DNA of 64,000 bases from Ambrosia x helenae (taxonomy: Eukaryota; Streptophyta; Magnoliopsida; Asterales; Asteraceae). The translations under genes were made by a program, and so were the position numbers. How positions within the stretch are numbered: the stretch's first letter is position 1; each line of letters starts with the position of its first letter. This document shows, in pieces, positions 45,568-58,055 of the stretch. A model generated the notes under the pieces. It did not search any database, was not told where the DNA came from, and worked only from the letters and a program-made list of their open reading frames with translations. The stretch is taken from the NCBI GenBank assembly GCA_030844895.1, contig CM061228.1, forward strand, positions 35,402,626-35,466,625. The letters are read 5' to 3'.

Positions 45568-46400
45568 AGTCTTATGTAAGCTTGAAGTTGAATTGGACAA
45601 CGAAATATGCGTTGGAAATATTCCAAAGAATCAACCTAACGAATTTAATAATGTGTAAGGAAAAATAACTCTAGGATACATGTATTTCTAGGGCTTCGAA
45701 TTTGGGGATAAATGTTTATTTGATTAATTAATGAATTGTTTATTAAATATATGAAATTTAATAAATAAATAAATAAAAGTCTCTTTGTAAAATCTTAAGT
45801 TGAATATAATCATAACATAAGGTTTTGAGTATGAAAATAATTTTTATAAAATTATTTTCTTGAAAATAGAATAATTAATCTAATTATTTCAAATTGTCAA
45901 AATACGACTTTAATATCCAAAAATATTAAAATCAAAGAATTCTTGAATTAAAAATTGTATTTCTGTTTCAAATGAATAGAAATAATTTATGTAAAATTTT
46001 GGTACAAAAATATTGTAAAATGAATTTATTATGAATTATTTATGATTAAAACTAACAAAAATTAATTAAAAATATAAAATAAATGGTTTTTCTGAAATAA
46101 AAATATTTTCTGGAATGTTTAAGAATATATAAGTTTAGGATAATTTTTGTAAGATTTAATAAAATCATTTAGATATTTTTATAGAATTTAATAAATATAA
46201 ATGAATAAACTTGTATTATTAATAATATATATTGAATACATTATTTTTGAAAAACTAAAAATTGGGTAATGAACTTTATCATTAGGTGATCATATGATAA
46301 TTTTTGTAGAATTTATAAAGCACTTTTAGTATTAAAAATTGATTTTAAAAGTTTTAATGTATTAAATATATATATAGAAGTGACAAAAAAAAATACTTGT

Positions 46401-46482
46401 TGGTTATGGGAATCGAACCCGGGCCTCTGGCCGGTTCGGGTTTTATCACAAGCGTGGCCACCAACTGAGCCACACCCTGAGA
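46401..46482 (-). other. tRNA-like module 1 in the LARD-2 LTR
   Basis: Minus strand: A box tggctcagttgg and B box ggttcgattcc about 40 nt apart, ending cccataacca and followed by a T run, with a long variable-arm-like segment. Looks like a decayed class II tRNA or SINE head with an internal RNA polymerase III promoter. Its copy is at 51713-51794. Confidence 0.7.
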
Positions 46483-46560
46483 ACGGAATATATTAGTTTT
46501 AAATTGATTATATAGATTTAATGGTTTAATTAAAAAAAAAGAAAGGAAAAACAAATATGT

Positions 46561-46638
46561 ATGTGGGATTCGAACCTGGCCACAAGGCCGGTTCGTTCCC
46601 TTGGCCTACACGTGCAAACCAACTGAGCTGATCAGTTA
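46561..46638 (-). other. tRNA-like module 2 in the LARD-2 LTR
   Basis: Minus strand: A box cagctcagttgg and B box ggttcgaatcc. Same layout as module 1, 80 bp away, and it shares the gaaccggcc segment, so one may derive from the other. Its copy is at 51873-51950. Confidence 0.7.
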
Positions 46639-46960
46639 GTTGTGTTTCTTTTCCCTCAATTTAATTATATACACATAGTTTCAAAGTGTTCTTCCCCAAA
46701 TCTTACTAACCCGTGCCCTAGCTTTCCATAATCAAACAATTCGTGTCCAATAGCCCCTGAATCATTGGGGCTATTGTTCACGAGGTGCTGTACAATGAAA
46801 CCCACAAAAAAAAGAAAGCTTACAAGATACGTATTCGTGGGTTTATGCTCGGTCAACCAAAAGTCAAACGCGAATCAAAATCACACGAACAGAGATTATA
46901 TGAAGAAATTGAGAGTTGAGAGAGATGTATGAGCGAGTGTAGAAGGCTCGTAGGTGATCA

Positions 46961-46967
46961 ATTTATA
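46961..46967 (-). promoter_or_regulatory. TATA box of the left LARD-2 LTR
   Basis: tataaat on the minus strand, about 1.4 kb before the leader donor. Copy at 52273-52279. Confidence 0.5.
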
Positions 46968-47271
46968 GTGTGAAGTCCTGGTTGATTGAATTGGTATGCG
47001 TTGACTCGTCATTGAATACATACGCGTATAGAGTTAAATTGGGTATCAATAGATTGTCAATAAACGTGTATTATGGTCTTAGATGGCCGAAAATCACGAA
47101 CACATACCATATTTGAATTAAAACGCGTTTAAACTCGTTAATTAGATTGGTCAATGGTTAAAAATTTAACCATATCTGCTGCTGCTGACTCGCGTATGTA
47201 TCAGGAAAGAAGAAGAGAAGGACAGAATAAGCTTATATATAATTTAAGTTGGATGTAAAACAAGAGAACAA

Positions 47272-47338
47272 CCCAGCTTTGCTGGTGTGGGCGTGTGTCT
47301 GCATATGAAGGGTCCCCGGTTCGAATCCGGCTGGGATC
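47272..47338 (+). other. tRNA-like module 3 in the LARD-2 LTR, opposite strand
   Basis: Plus strand: cccagc (acceptor-like 5' arm), A box agctttgctgg (agcttagctgg in the other LTR), B box ggttcgaatcc, gctggg (pairing 3' arm), then a T run that would terminate RNA polymerase III. The 6-bp acceptor-like stem supports tRNA origin. Its copy is at 52584-52650. Confidence 0.7.
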
Positions 47339-47525
47339 CCTTTTTTTTTTTTTGGATTAAAGCGGAGAAAAGGGGGGGGGGGGAGAGCCTTGATGGGCCG
47401 GATCAAGGCTGTTATGTGGGCCGGCTCCTTGGGCTCAACAGATTTAAGGAAAAAGGGTATGGGTATTGGGTTTGTTAATGGGTTAGGATGTGAGGGTTTA
47501 GAGGTTTAGTCTAAAAAATGATATG

Positions 47526-47556
<31 letters not shown>

Positions 47557-47640
47557 TTATTATTATTATAAAATATATATATATATATATATATATATAA
47601 TGAAAAAGTGACGGATGTCACAGCATCCCCTACTTTTAGA

Positions 47641-47657
47641 AACTTCGTCCCGAAGTT
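47641..47657 (-). other. Hairpin before the polypurine tract of LARD-2
   Basis: aacttcg-3nt-cgaagtt, 7-bp perfect stem just upstream (minus sense) of the purine tract 47625-47637. Confidence 0.6.
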
Positions 47658-48121
47658 ATTGGAAACATAGGGTTATGGATGCTTGGGTAAAAATTAAGAT
47701 GGTTGTGGCTTGGAAAATTCAAATGGTTTGGGTAAAAGGTTTGATAGGTGTGAGTTAATGGTTGGATTAGGTTCGTCTCGAATAGTAAGGAGAATAAGAA
47801 TCTAGTAAATCACTAAACTCCAAGTTTTAGGAATAAATGTACGAGTTGATTGACTATAAAAGACTAAGTGGACTACCATGTAATTAGAGTTCGTTCCTGG
47901 TCCGACTTCCAGTTTCACTTTCAATGCATCATTAGTGTTTGTATACAGGGTGTACCGCAGCTAACCCACCACACCTTTGATACCTCGAAAACGTACTGGA
48001 CGCCTACTAAAAACTCTAATAGAATTTCACACTACCCTAACGTACCTGTAAATTCATGATTACGTTCCGGACCGGAATCATCAATTTACCTTACATTAAA
48101 GTTTTGCGTCCTTCTATGACC

Positions 48122-48310
48122 CCACCGATTGTTGAGCAGGTTTGATAGCCTCCACCAGCCGTGGAGTAGGTTGTAGGGCCTCTCCCGACTGTTTGAAAAG
48201 GCATAGTGACCTCTACCAATCGTTGAGTATGTTCGATAGCCTCCACCAGTCGTGGAGCAGGTTGTAGGGCCTCTCCCGACTGTTGAAAAAGGCATGATGA
48301 CCTCTATTAA
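48122..48310 (-). repeat. 33-bp tandem repeats in LARD-2
   Basis: Minus-strand units close to ctgctcaac-gactggtagagg, about six copies in a 33-bp period. The same unit occurs in LARD-1 (57378-57575). The period of 11 codons keeps a frame open with STxGRG repeats, but there is no convincing start. Confidence 0.8.
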
Positions 48311-50140
48311 GTGCAGCACTTATTATTCACATAGATTGCAAATTGATAGCATGTTTATGCAAGCAAGTTTGTAAGTACTACAACCATTAAGTGTAAGTGT
48401 TATCATGAATAATTAAATGTTTACGAGTATCATGAATAATTAGATGTTCAATGCGTAGTCGAATTAAGGGAAAAATCTAGTTTCATGTAATAACCAATGA
48501 TGTTTTCTAGAAAAGCTCTGTAGGATCAAGTAAATGTTTCAAATAAATGTAAGGTAGAGTCTGAAACTTATAAAATAAACGTAACCGAATTTGATAAATT
48601 TCCAATCTGTGTTCGTTCATAATAGTACGCAAGGAAATTTCTAGATGTTGTATGCTAACGAGTGCGACAAAATTGGGTACAAATTGATAATAAGATCAAG
48701 AAAATGAAAACACGAGTATCATGGATAATTAAATGTCCAGTGAATAGTCAAATTAAGGGGAAATCAAGTTTCACAAACAATGATGTTTCGGAAAAAAAAA
48801 TCATGTAGAATCAAGTATCAGGTTTTTAGTAGTTTGATTATCATGGGTAACTAGCTCACGTGTGAGAAGGTGAAGGATATGAATTTAGTTCTTGAGAGGA
48901 TGATGAAAAATTTTGAAGCAGAATCAAGGTTGTGAGAGATGGTGAATGTGAAGATAGTTGATAAAGAGTTTGTTTTATAGTAAGGAGATTATATAGTAGT
49001 GTAAATTTTGGGGTTTGGATCATAGGTTATAATCATGTGTATAAGAAAACATGATTGTGGTGTATGCCAAATATTGTAAAAATTTGAACAAGTTGAAAAT
49101 GGGTGAGTGTTGATGGAGAATCTAGAGACTAGATATTATTCCAAAAAAAATAAATATTTTCAAAATTTGGTTTTGTACATAAGGCAAAAGTTGTTAAATA
49201 GTACAAGCTAAGTAGGCTTTGTAATAGTTTAAAACATTATATAGAAAATCGTTTGTTACGTCAATAAATAATCAATTGAATTTAAGTTCGAGGAAAATAT
49301 GTACTTTGTAAAGTTGCTAGGTAATACAACTAGTTTTAGAAATCTTTAGTTTGTGCTAAAGTATGAGGTTATAGTTTTTTTTTTCTTTTTAAAAAAAAAT
49401 AACATGTGGAGAAAAGAAATAATATGATTTGGGTAGGGTGTTGAATATTTAAAAAAATGGCTAAGAGGGTAAGGTGAAGTGTGATTGTGAAATCCATAGA
49501 TGGTTATGAAAGTATGAACTTGTAAGCAATATATGAAAATCATGAAATACAAAATATTGTATATGAACCGAGAGAGTATTATTGAAAAATTTGCATAAGA
49601 TGCTTGGAGTGCCCTTGTCTAGCTGTAAAGCCCAACAAGAACGTTGACTTTTCAAAGGAATTGAACTCAATGGTGATCAAAGAAGACATGCTTTAGCCTA
49701 TAAGTGGACACTCACTCCAGGAATCCCCAGGTAAGCATAACAGGTCCGTAAATGGATTTATGCGCTATGCTTGCCTATGCCAGAAAACCCAGTGTACAGG
49801 CGTCCACCCTTCCAGATTGCACGTGTCCTTATCACACTCATTAAAGTTCTACAACTTTGAAGGAGCAAAATAAGAGTAAGTATTATGTCTAAGAGTGTCT
49901 TCATATAAGGTACTGCTCCCGTTCTATGATGATGTAAACTTTTCACTCCCCGTAGGACACCATCTCTATGCACCATGATGAAGGGTGAGAAGAATGGAGA
50001 GGGAGAAGAAGGGAAAGATAGAAGAAGGAAAGTAGAAGGAATTGAGGGGTAAGGTAATTTAGGAAGTATAATGCATGAAAGTTGAAGTCAGGTTATAGTC
50101 TAGGCCTATTTCATCTAGTAACCTAGTTCCCTATAACCAT

Positions 50141-50156
50141 GGCTCTGATACCAATC
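50141..50156 (-). other. Primer-binding site of LARD-2
   Basis: The minus strand reads gattggtatcagagcc immediately after the right LTR: the initiator tRNA-Met complement. Confidence 0.9.
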
Positions 50157-52835
50157 TGTAACACCCCAACCGATGGCGGAATCATCGAGGTGCCACGTAG
50201 TGACGATTGTTCAAAAGCTCATGGTACTAAAATGTAAATATTTATTGAATAATCAAAATTGTCTTACATGAAAATGGAAATTACATTGTCTATATGAAAT
50301 GTAAATATTGAAATAACTGAATTGAAATAAAGCACTAAATGTCTCTTGCTAAAGCACTAGATCAAACTGCACCTGAAACATGTACAAAAATAGGTTTGGT
50401 CAACATTTGAAATGTTGGTGAGCATTCCTAGATTTGATATATATAGTAGGTTAAAAAGTTATACAATTCAAGTGCAAGCTACAGTGCAAATATGTAAACC
50501 ATGTATCAAACAAATGAGCGAAATCAACCCTGTGACTGTATAATGTACTGTATGAACTGTAGTGTACTCAACCAATGAATGGATGATAACTTAACACTGG
50601 CCACGGATTCTCCGATGAAAAAGGGGGAGAATCAATCTAGGCGGGTTGTCAATCCAAATAGCGCTATCCAATGTTAAGGTCGGCTTGTACCATGTTAATG
50701 ATTTCACTAAGTACAAATGTAATCCACATGTAATGTCTAAGCATAAAGCACGTTGTAAGCAATGCACATAGTACTAGAATTGTATTGTAAAAAATGTAAA
50801 CTTGTATTTGAAATTGTAATAGTGTACATGTAACACCCCAAAAATGTATAAAGGCAAAAAAAGGGGTAGGAATACTCACAGTCTTATGTAAGCTTGAAGT
50901 TGAATTGGACAACGAAATATGCGTTGGAAATATTCCAAAGAATCAACCTAACGAATTTAATAATGTGTAAGGAAAAATAACTCTAGGATACATGTATTTC
51001 TAGGGCTTCGAATTTGGGGATAAATGTTTATTTGATTAATTAATGAATTGTTTATTAAATATATGAAATTTAATAAATAAATAAATAAAAGTCTCTTTGT
51101 AAAATCTTAAGTTGAATATAATCATAACATAAGGTTTTGAGTATGAAAATAATTTTTATAAAATTATTTTCTTGAAAATAGAATAATTAATCTAATTATT
51201 TCAAATTGTCAAAATACGACTTTAATATCCAAAAATATTAAAATCAAAGAATTCTTGAATTAAAAATTGTATTTCTGTTTCAAATGAATAGAAATAATTT
51301 ATGTAAAATTTTGGTACAAAAATATTGTAAAATGAATTTATTATGAATTATTTATGATTAAAACTAACAAAAATTAATTAAAAATATAAAATAAATGGTT
51401 TTTCTGAAATAAAAATATTTTCTGGAATGTTTAAGAATATATAAGTTTAGGATAATTTTTGTAAGATTTAATAAAATCATTTAGATATTTTTATAGAATT
51501 TAATAAATATAAATGAATAAACTTGTATTATTAATAATATATATTGAATACATTATTTTTGAAAAACTAAAAATTGGGTAATGAACTTTATCATTAGGTG
51601 ATCATATGATAATTTTTGTAGAATTTATAAAGCACTTTTAGTATTAAAAATTGATTTTAAAAGTTTTAATGTATTAAATATATATATAGAAGTGACAAAA
51701 AAAAATACTTGTTGGTTATGGGAATCGAACCCGGGCCTCTGGCCGGTTCGGGTTTTATCACAAGCGTGGCCACCAACTGAGCCACACCCTGAGAACGGAA
51801 TATATTAGTTTTAAATTGATTATATAGATTTAATGGTTTAATTAAAAAAAAAGAAAGGAAAAACAAATATGTATGTGGGATTCGAACCTGGCCACAAGGC
51901 CGGTTCGTTCCCTTGGCCTACACGTGCAAACCAACTGAGCTGATCAGTTAGTTGTGTTTCTTTTCCCTCAATTTAATTATATACACATAGTTTCAAAGTG
52001 TTCTTCCCCAAATCTTACTAACCCGTGCCCTAGCTTTCCATAATCAAACAATTCGTGTCCAATAGCCCCTGAATCATTGGGGCTATTGTTCACGAGGTGC
52101 TGTACAATGAAACCCACAAAAAAAAGAAAGCTTACAAGATACGTATTCGTGGGTTTATGCTCGGTCAACCAAAAGTCAAACGCGAATCAAAATCACACGA
52201 ACAGAGATTATATGAAGAAATTGAGAGTTGAGAGAGATGTATGAGCGAGTGTAGAAGGCTCGTAGGTGATCAATTTATAGTGTGAAGTCCTGGTTGATTG
52301 AATTGGTATGCGTTGACTCGTCATTGAATACATACGCGTATAGAGTTAAATTGGGTATCAATAGATTGTCAATAAACGTGTATTATGGTCTTAGATGGCC
52401 GAAAATCACGAACACATACCATATTTGAATTAAAACGCGTTTAAACTCGTTAATTAGATTGGTCAATGGTTAAAAATTTAACCATATCTGCTGCTGCTGA
52501 CTCGCGTATGTATCAGGAAAGAAGAAGAGAAGGACAGAATAAGCTTATATATAATTTAAGTTGGATGTAAAACAAGAAAACAACCCAGCTTAGCTGGTGT
52601 GGGCGTGTGTCTGCATATGAAGGGTCCCCGGTTCGAATCCGGCTGGGATCCCTTTTTTTTTTTTGGATTAAAGCGGAGAAAAGGGGGGGGGGGGAGAGCC
52701 TTGATGGGCCGGATCAAGGCTGTTATGTGGGCCGGCTCCTTGGGCTCAACAGATTTAAGGAAAAAGGGTATGGGTATTGGGTTTGTTAATGGGTTAGGAT
52801 GTGAGGGTTTAGAGGTTAGTCTAAAAAATGATATG

Positions 52836-52866
<31 letters not shown>

Positions 52867-52932
52867 TTATTATTATTATAAAATATATATATATATATAT
52901 ATATATATAATGAAAAAGTGACGGATGTCACA
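50157..52932 (-). repeat. Right (5') LTR of LARD-2
   Basis: 2776 bp, nearly identical to 44846-47622. Differences noticed are one extra A near 50790, aagaaaaca for aagagaaca, ttagctgg for ttgctgg-type change at about 52590, and poly-T and gaggttag length changes. Confidence 0.93.
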
Positions 52933-53026
52933 AAAGAGCACCATTAACCCCCGCAAATAAAATTCTTTGTTCTATGAGTCCAGCGTCCTGCACGCTGTGC
53001 AAACAGAACACTAGACTAGGGGGACT

Positions 53027-53555
53027 TGAAGAGATATGTACCCGCATGTGCGCATGGCTCCACATCTCCACACGTGACAGCACACCAAGCTGACGTGGAC
53101 TTCTAGAAGCTCGCGCACGCCACTTTGCACGTGACAGCCATGACCCGACAATGAAAGGGACGTGTGGCCAATCACAGGCCATTATTCCCTGCTCCACGAT
53201 CACCTGCAGGTATGAGGATAGAAAAAAGGACAGACACAGGACACGTGCACCAACCACAGGACGCCAGCGCCGAGAGCGATCATGGCTCACGATCGTACGC
53301 TACAGCTGTCATTCTCAATCTAGCCAATCATAGAGGATCTCAAAGGCCTATAAATACCCCTCTCCCTTAGGAGAAGATTCATTCAACACTTGGCTGAGAA
53401 ATCCTTAAAAAATTGTCTATAGCTGAGAAAGATAGATTATAGTTGAGGCGCTGTAACAATTTATATCTGAGTCCTTGTAACAGTCCTGCTATCATTAATA
53501 AGAATATCTCTCTTATTGTGCTCTTATTATAGATTACTATATCAGTGTTTCTTCA
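53027..53555 (+). repeat. 3' LTR of the Tat/Retand-type element
   Basis: Begins tgaagagatatg after the purine tract actaggggga (53015-53024), ends tttcttca. TATA box tataaata at 53349-53356. Pairs with 34241-34768. Confidence 0.85.
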
Positions 53556-54761
53556 CATTCTCTGCTGTAATTTTTAAACTTTATAGTAATATTAATATGC
53601 AGGGAGCATATTAAGGCCCTGTTTGTTTACATCTTAATAATGACCCCAATTAGATCTGGGCATCTGACTCGGTCAGAGGCTTAAAACAATGGGGTGTTTG
53701 GTTGGGTTGCTCTAAACAAAAAAAAAATGGGTATGAACAGCAACTGAACCAGTCAGATCCGAAGACTAGCTAAACATCACTTAATGATTCAACACTTAAT
53801 CATACAGAACATCTTAACCATTCAGACGTCTTACTGGGTCAGCACTTACCCATTCAGAAGTTACCAAATGGCCCCTAATACTACTATGATTAAGACATTG
53901 GCTAGATAATATAATCATTATGGCATAACATTCTTGGGTCAAGTCATCCTACACAGTGTAAAAAAAATGAGAAGATTGAGAAGGATACAAAAAACACGTA
54001 AATGACGAAATATGACACAAAGAGCCACAAAATATAACATAATGACGAAAAATATAATACAATGTTGAAGAAAAAAAACACAATGAATTGCAAAAATGAC
54101 ACAATGATGAAAATAAGAAAAAGACACAATGCTACATAAAAGATACAATGATATAATGTAAATTCTAAAAACTACAAACTAAAAATCCAAAAAATGAAAA
54201 CCTAAAAACTAACATCGTAGAATTCGATGAGACGATTACAATGCCGCTTAAATGAGCTCAATCAAAATCCGTTTGATATCTTCCTATAAATTTATGTTTT
54301 TTTTTTCACTGTGTATTTGATCCTAACCCTGAGGATTTTGGCTACCTGAAATTCGCAGGCATTCGAGGAATAATTCTTTGGAATATGCCCGTTTGTTGGT
54401 AGAATACTAGAATACATTCAAATTGGAATCTGAATCTAATTTGTTTTCTTTGTATAATAAAAACTCAATAGTTACTCCTAAATTTTACACCACGTCCTCA
54501 CCACTTGGTGGACAACACCTTATTCCACTCCTTGTTATTGCCAAACTACACCTCTAAAAGTCCTTTGGTAATGAGTAACATATTTGTTTGGACGATTAAA
54601 AAAAAAAAATTGAAATATATTCTCTCAAACTTTTAAGTTAGCCCATTTTATCTAAATGAATCATTTTAATCTGTGCAATTTGAATCACTCAAATGAACCA
54701 AATTTGCAAATAAATGTATCTTAATCAGCCCATTTATTTAAAAATAAATCATATGCAAGAG
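53556..54761. other. Unassigned intergenic stretch
   Basis: No gene seen. 53614-53876 has aggccctgtttg and aaatggcccct at its ends, similar to some MITEs, but no target duplication. 53955-54160 is low-complexity A-rich with many aatga/acaca repeats. The frames on the minus strand there are low complexity. Confidence 0.4.
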
Positions 54762-55061
54762 TAGGCCTGTAAACGAACCAAACGAACATGAACACAGGCG
54801 TGTTCGTGTTTGTTCATTTAGCTTTAACCGAACATGAACACGAACACATAATCGAACACATTTTGGTGTTCGTGTTCGTTCATTAAGAAATTTGTTGTGT
54901 TCGTGTTCGTTTATGTTCGTTTATTTAAAACCTAAACGAACAGTTCATGAACATAAACGAACACAAATGACTAATATAAATGAACACAAATGAACAAAAA
55001 CGAACAAAAACAAGTTAATAATGATTCATTACAATTCAACAAAGTCTAATACATCACAATG

Positions 55062-56306
55062 TGTAACATCGCAAAATTTTCCCCAAAATTTTAATATATA
55101 AAAAGCCTTATATATATATTTTTTTTATTACACCTTTATCATTAATATTATACAAATGTGCCTAAGTCTTTATTTATCCTAACTCACAACTTATATACAT
55201 ACATAAATGTATATAAATAATAATAATAATAATAATAAAAATATGATTCTAAATTCTTTTTTTTTTTCACATACAAGATTTTTTTTTAAATAAAGCCTTG
55301 AGTCAAATAGTCAAAGTCTTAGTCAAACAGTCAAAGTCTTAGTCACTTAGTCAATTCATCATAAAACCTTACTTTATGGTGTTGACCAATTTTTAATGAC
55401 TAATTAAATCCAAAACTAGTATAAAAACCCACCTATGACCCATTATACTTTGCACCTCTAAATCGATTGTTTCAATCCGATTAAACTTTCCCTCATACCT
55501 TTCTTCTATAGTCTATTACTTCTACAATTGAAGCTTTGATTATAAGCTTTTGTAATTGGCAACTTTGGGGCTACACATATTCTATTTCTCGAGACTTAAT
55601 ACTTTGCTAAGGTGAGTTTACGTAACCATGTTTATGCAATTCTTCATACTTGCAACATTATACTTAAGCAATTCTACATACATGTCTAGTTGTAAACTTT
55701 AATGCCTCATGAATTAGACAACAACAGTTTCAACGAGTTTCAACGAGTTTCAACGAGTTTCAACATTACATAATCATTAGCTATGGCCAAGCCGGCGATA
55801 CTCAATAATAGATCTATTGGATTGACAATCCCACCCGGATACGTGTACCTCCTACATAGGTAGCGTGGGTGATTGTTATCGTTCCAACATATTATTAAGG
55901 TGAACCGTGGATGACGGGATGGACCTAAACTAGTCAAAGGTTTGATTATGTCGATTCAACATATCATGTTTATTCATGTAGACTTAAACTTACGATAGAC
56001 ATATGAATTGCTAAACTTTTATACTAAAACTATTTGCTTGACATGGCTTATGTATTCTCACCAACTTCTAGTTGACCCCCCCCCCCATTTTTTCAAACTC
56101 AACAGGAAATACTGATGCTTGAAGTCTAGAGCTAGCATGAGGAGATATTTGAAGCTTTGTTTGATTATTTGATGTACGAATTCTTGTAGAACAATTGTAT
56201 GTAATTTATTTAAATCATATAATGAAATTTATTATTCACCATGAGCTACTGAACAATCATCAATACGTGACATCCCGATGTTTCCGCCATCGGTTGGGGT
56301 GTTACA
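55062..56306 (+). repeat. 5' LTR of LARD-1
   Basis: 1245 bp, tgtaacatcg to ggggtgttaca. TATA box tataaaaa at 55420-55427. Differs from the 3' LTR in a cagtcaaag repeat number, one fewer caacgagttt unit, a C-run length and a few bases. Confidence 0.93.
55612..56105 (+). other. Predicted leader intron in the 5' LARD-1 LTR
   Basis: Donor ctaag|gtgagttt, acceptor aactcaacag, 494 bp, about 190 bp after the TATA box. ttgac lies 30 nt before the acceptor. Core ctattggattgaca (55814), then nested stems cccac/gtggg (55830-55834, 55865-55869) and tacct/aggta (55846-55850, 55858-55862). The copy in the 3' LTR is 58622-59101. Confidence 0.6.
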
Positions 56307-56309
56307 GAT

Positions 56310-56322
56310 TGGTATCAGAGCC
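56310..56322 (+). other. Primer-binding site of LARD-1
   Basis: tggtatcagagcc directly after the 5' LTR, complementary to initiator tRNA-Met. Confidence 0.9.
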
Positions 56323-57377
56323 TTGGTTATAGGGAATTAGGTTATTAGAAAAAAAAATCTAGTCTATAACCATAGGAATATAACCAGTATTTGCTCCTTT
56401 TACTTGCTATCCTCTATCTCACTCCTACTTCTTATCCCTACTTCAACCCCTACAAGAAGATTGCTCTCCATCGCAAGATCTACTCTTAGACTAATAGGAA
56501 AATCCTCAGGTTTAGCCTGAACCACCTTGAGATCTCGTCGAAGTTCTAGATTTTAATAACGAACACGTGCAATCTGGAAGGGTGAACGCCTGTATTCTGA
56601 GTTTTCTGTCTAGGACTGGCATTGCACATATATCCCAATCAGACGAGGGACCCGGATGCCTACCTGGGAATTCTCGGGATGAGTGTTCACTTATAGGCTA
56701 AAGCATGTCTTCACTATGTTATTAGAATCTAGAAGTTTTGATAAGTCAACGTTTTCGTTTATTCGTTTTAATTAATGAATAAATGATTACACTCACCTTC
56801 CTTAAACTAAGCTCAAAAATCTCAAAATTTTACAGCTTAAATCAATCTCATTTCATAACCATCCATGGATTTCACAATCACACTTCACCTTACCATCTTA
56901 GCCACTTTTTAAATATTCAACACCCTACCCAAATCATATAATCTCCATACTATAAAATAAACTCTGTATCAACTATCTTCACATTCACTATCTCTCACAA
57001 CTTTGATTCTGCTTCAAAAATTTTTCATCATCCTCTCAAGAACTAAATTCATATCCTTCACCTTCTCACACATGAGCTAGTTACCCATGATAACCAAACT
57101 ATTGAAACTTGATTGTGTGTTGCATCAAACATAATCCTTAGTTATACATGAGGATCCGACTATTTGCCTTATTTGAACATTTGAAACTAGAATTCATGGA
57201 ATATAAACTATTTACTATAGACACACCTAGAGTCATTAACCTTATCTAGGGCAACTCTATTACAACTCGTATGCTATACTTGATACTTGATTGCTTACAT
57301 GTACATATTATCAATTTGCAATTCATGTGTGTAATAATTGGTGCACTTAATCAAACAACTGATAGAGGATGAAGTAC

Positions 57378-57575
57378 TTGCTCAACAGTTAGTAGAGTAC
57401 CAAATAACCTACTCAACGATTGGTAGAGGTCATCATGCCTGCTCAACAGTCGGTAGAGGCCCTACAACCTGCTCAACGACTGGTAGAGGCTATCGCACCT
57501 GCTCAACAATCGGTAGAGGTTCTTATTCACTGACTGGTAGAAGTCTTTTTCCTTCTCAACAGTTGGACTCATTTT
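57378..57575 (+). repeat. 33-bp tandem repeats in LARD-1
   Basis: About seven units of ctgctcaacagtcggtagag type. They match the LARD-2 repeats. The frame over them reads repeated STxGRGxxxC, but starts with TTG, so coding is doubtful. Confidence 0.8.
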
Positions 57576-58020
57576 TGGATACATGGTTAATCATATTATT
57601 TTACATGTGTGTCTAGAGTTATAGAAGGACACAAAACCTTAATGTAAGGTAAATTGGTGATTGCGGTCCGGAACGTAATCATGAATTTACAGGTACGTTA
57701 AGGTAGTGTGAAATTCTATCAAGGTTTTCGGTAGTTGACCAATTATAAACCTTAGTTATCTGGTAGTTCATTTAGACTTTCAATAGTCCATCAACTCATT
57801 CCTTTTAGGACTCCTAAAACTTAAGATTCTTATTCTCCTTGCTATTTCAGATGAACCTAATCCAACCCTTAAAACTCACACATATCAAAACTCTTACCCA
57901 ACTTATTCGAAACAGATTATTCTGTTACCTATAAATTTATGTCATGCCTTAACTCGAAACTTCCCAAACCACCCTTGTCCTAATTTCTACCCAATCACCT
58001 TCAACCCTGTGTTTTCAATA

Positions 58021-58037
58021 AACTTCGGGACGAAGTT
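58021..58037 (+). other. Hairpin before the polypurine tract of LARD-1
   Basis: aacttcg-gga-cgaagtt, followed by the purine tract aaaagtaggggaga (58041-58054) and the 3' LTR. Confidence 0.6.
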
Positions 58038-58055
58038 TCCAAAAGTAGGGGAGAC

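Larger units (their letters stand above)
44846..47622 (-). repeat. Left (3') LTR of LARD-2
   Basis: 2777 bp, tgtaacaccccaaccgatgg at the left end and gatgtcaca at the right end in plus orientation. It holds the leader intron, TATA box (46961-46967, minus) and three tRNA-like modules, and ATT and TA microsatellites (47528-47599). Confidence 0.93.
44846..52932 (-). mobile_element. Complete non-autonomous LTR element LARD-2
   Basis: Two long LTRs (44846-47622 and 50157-52932) flank a 2534-bp internal region without gag or pol. A perfect 5-bp target duplication aaaga (44841-44845, 52933-52937) shows insertion into the Tat element. On the minus strand the primer site follows the right LTR and the purine tract aaaagtagggg precedes the left LTR. 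The LTRs differ at only a handful of sites, so insertion was recent. The chromovirus-like LTR ends and PPT hairpin suggest that Tekay elements mobilise it. Confidence 0.93.
34241..53555 (+). mobile_element. Tat/Retand-type Ty3 LTR element, split by LARD-2
   Basis: About 11.2 kb without the nested LARD-2. It has a 5' LTR, primer site, gag, protease, reverse transcriptase, RNase H, a second RNase H, integrase, hairpin array, antisense gene, purine tract and 3' LTR. The second RNase H and the long region between integrase and 3' LTR are features of the Tat lineage. The LTRs differ at roughly 5% of positions by eye. Many TGG to TGA type stops indicate decay by cytosine deamination. No matching target duplication was found (the left LTR end seems rearranged). 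Confidence 0.85.

Noticed and set aside
46354..46554. Reading frames at 46354-46554 and 51666-51866 as a conserved repeated protein
   Set aside because: The frame is the translation of tRNA-like module 1 (GVAQLV..GSIPITN pattern), identical because the two LTRs are identical.
46401..47338. Functional tRNA genes
   Set aside because: The boxes are good, but the clover-leaf arms do not fit well and the modules are embedded in LTRs. Called tRNA-like only.
53614..53876. MITE with aggccctgtttg ends
   Set aside because: The inverted ends match poorly and no target duplication was found.
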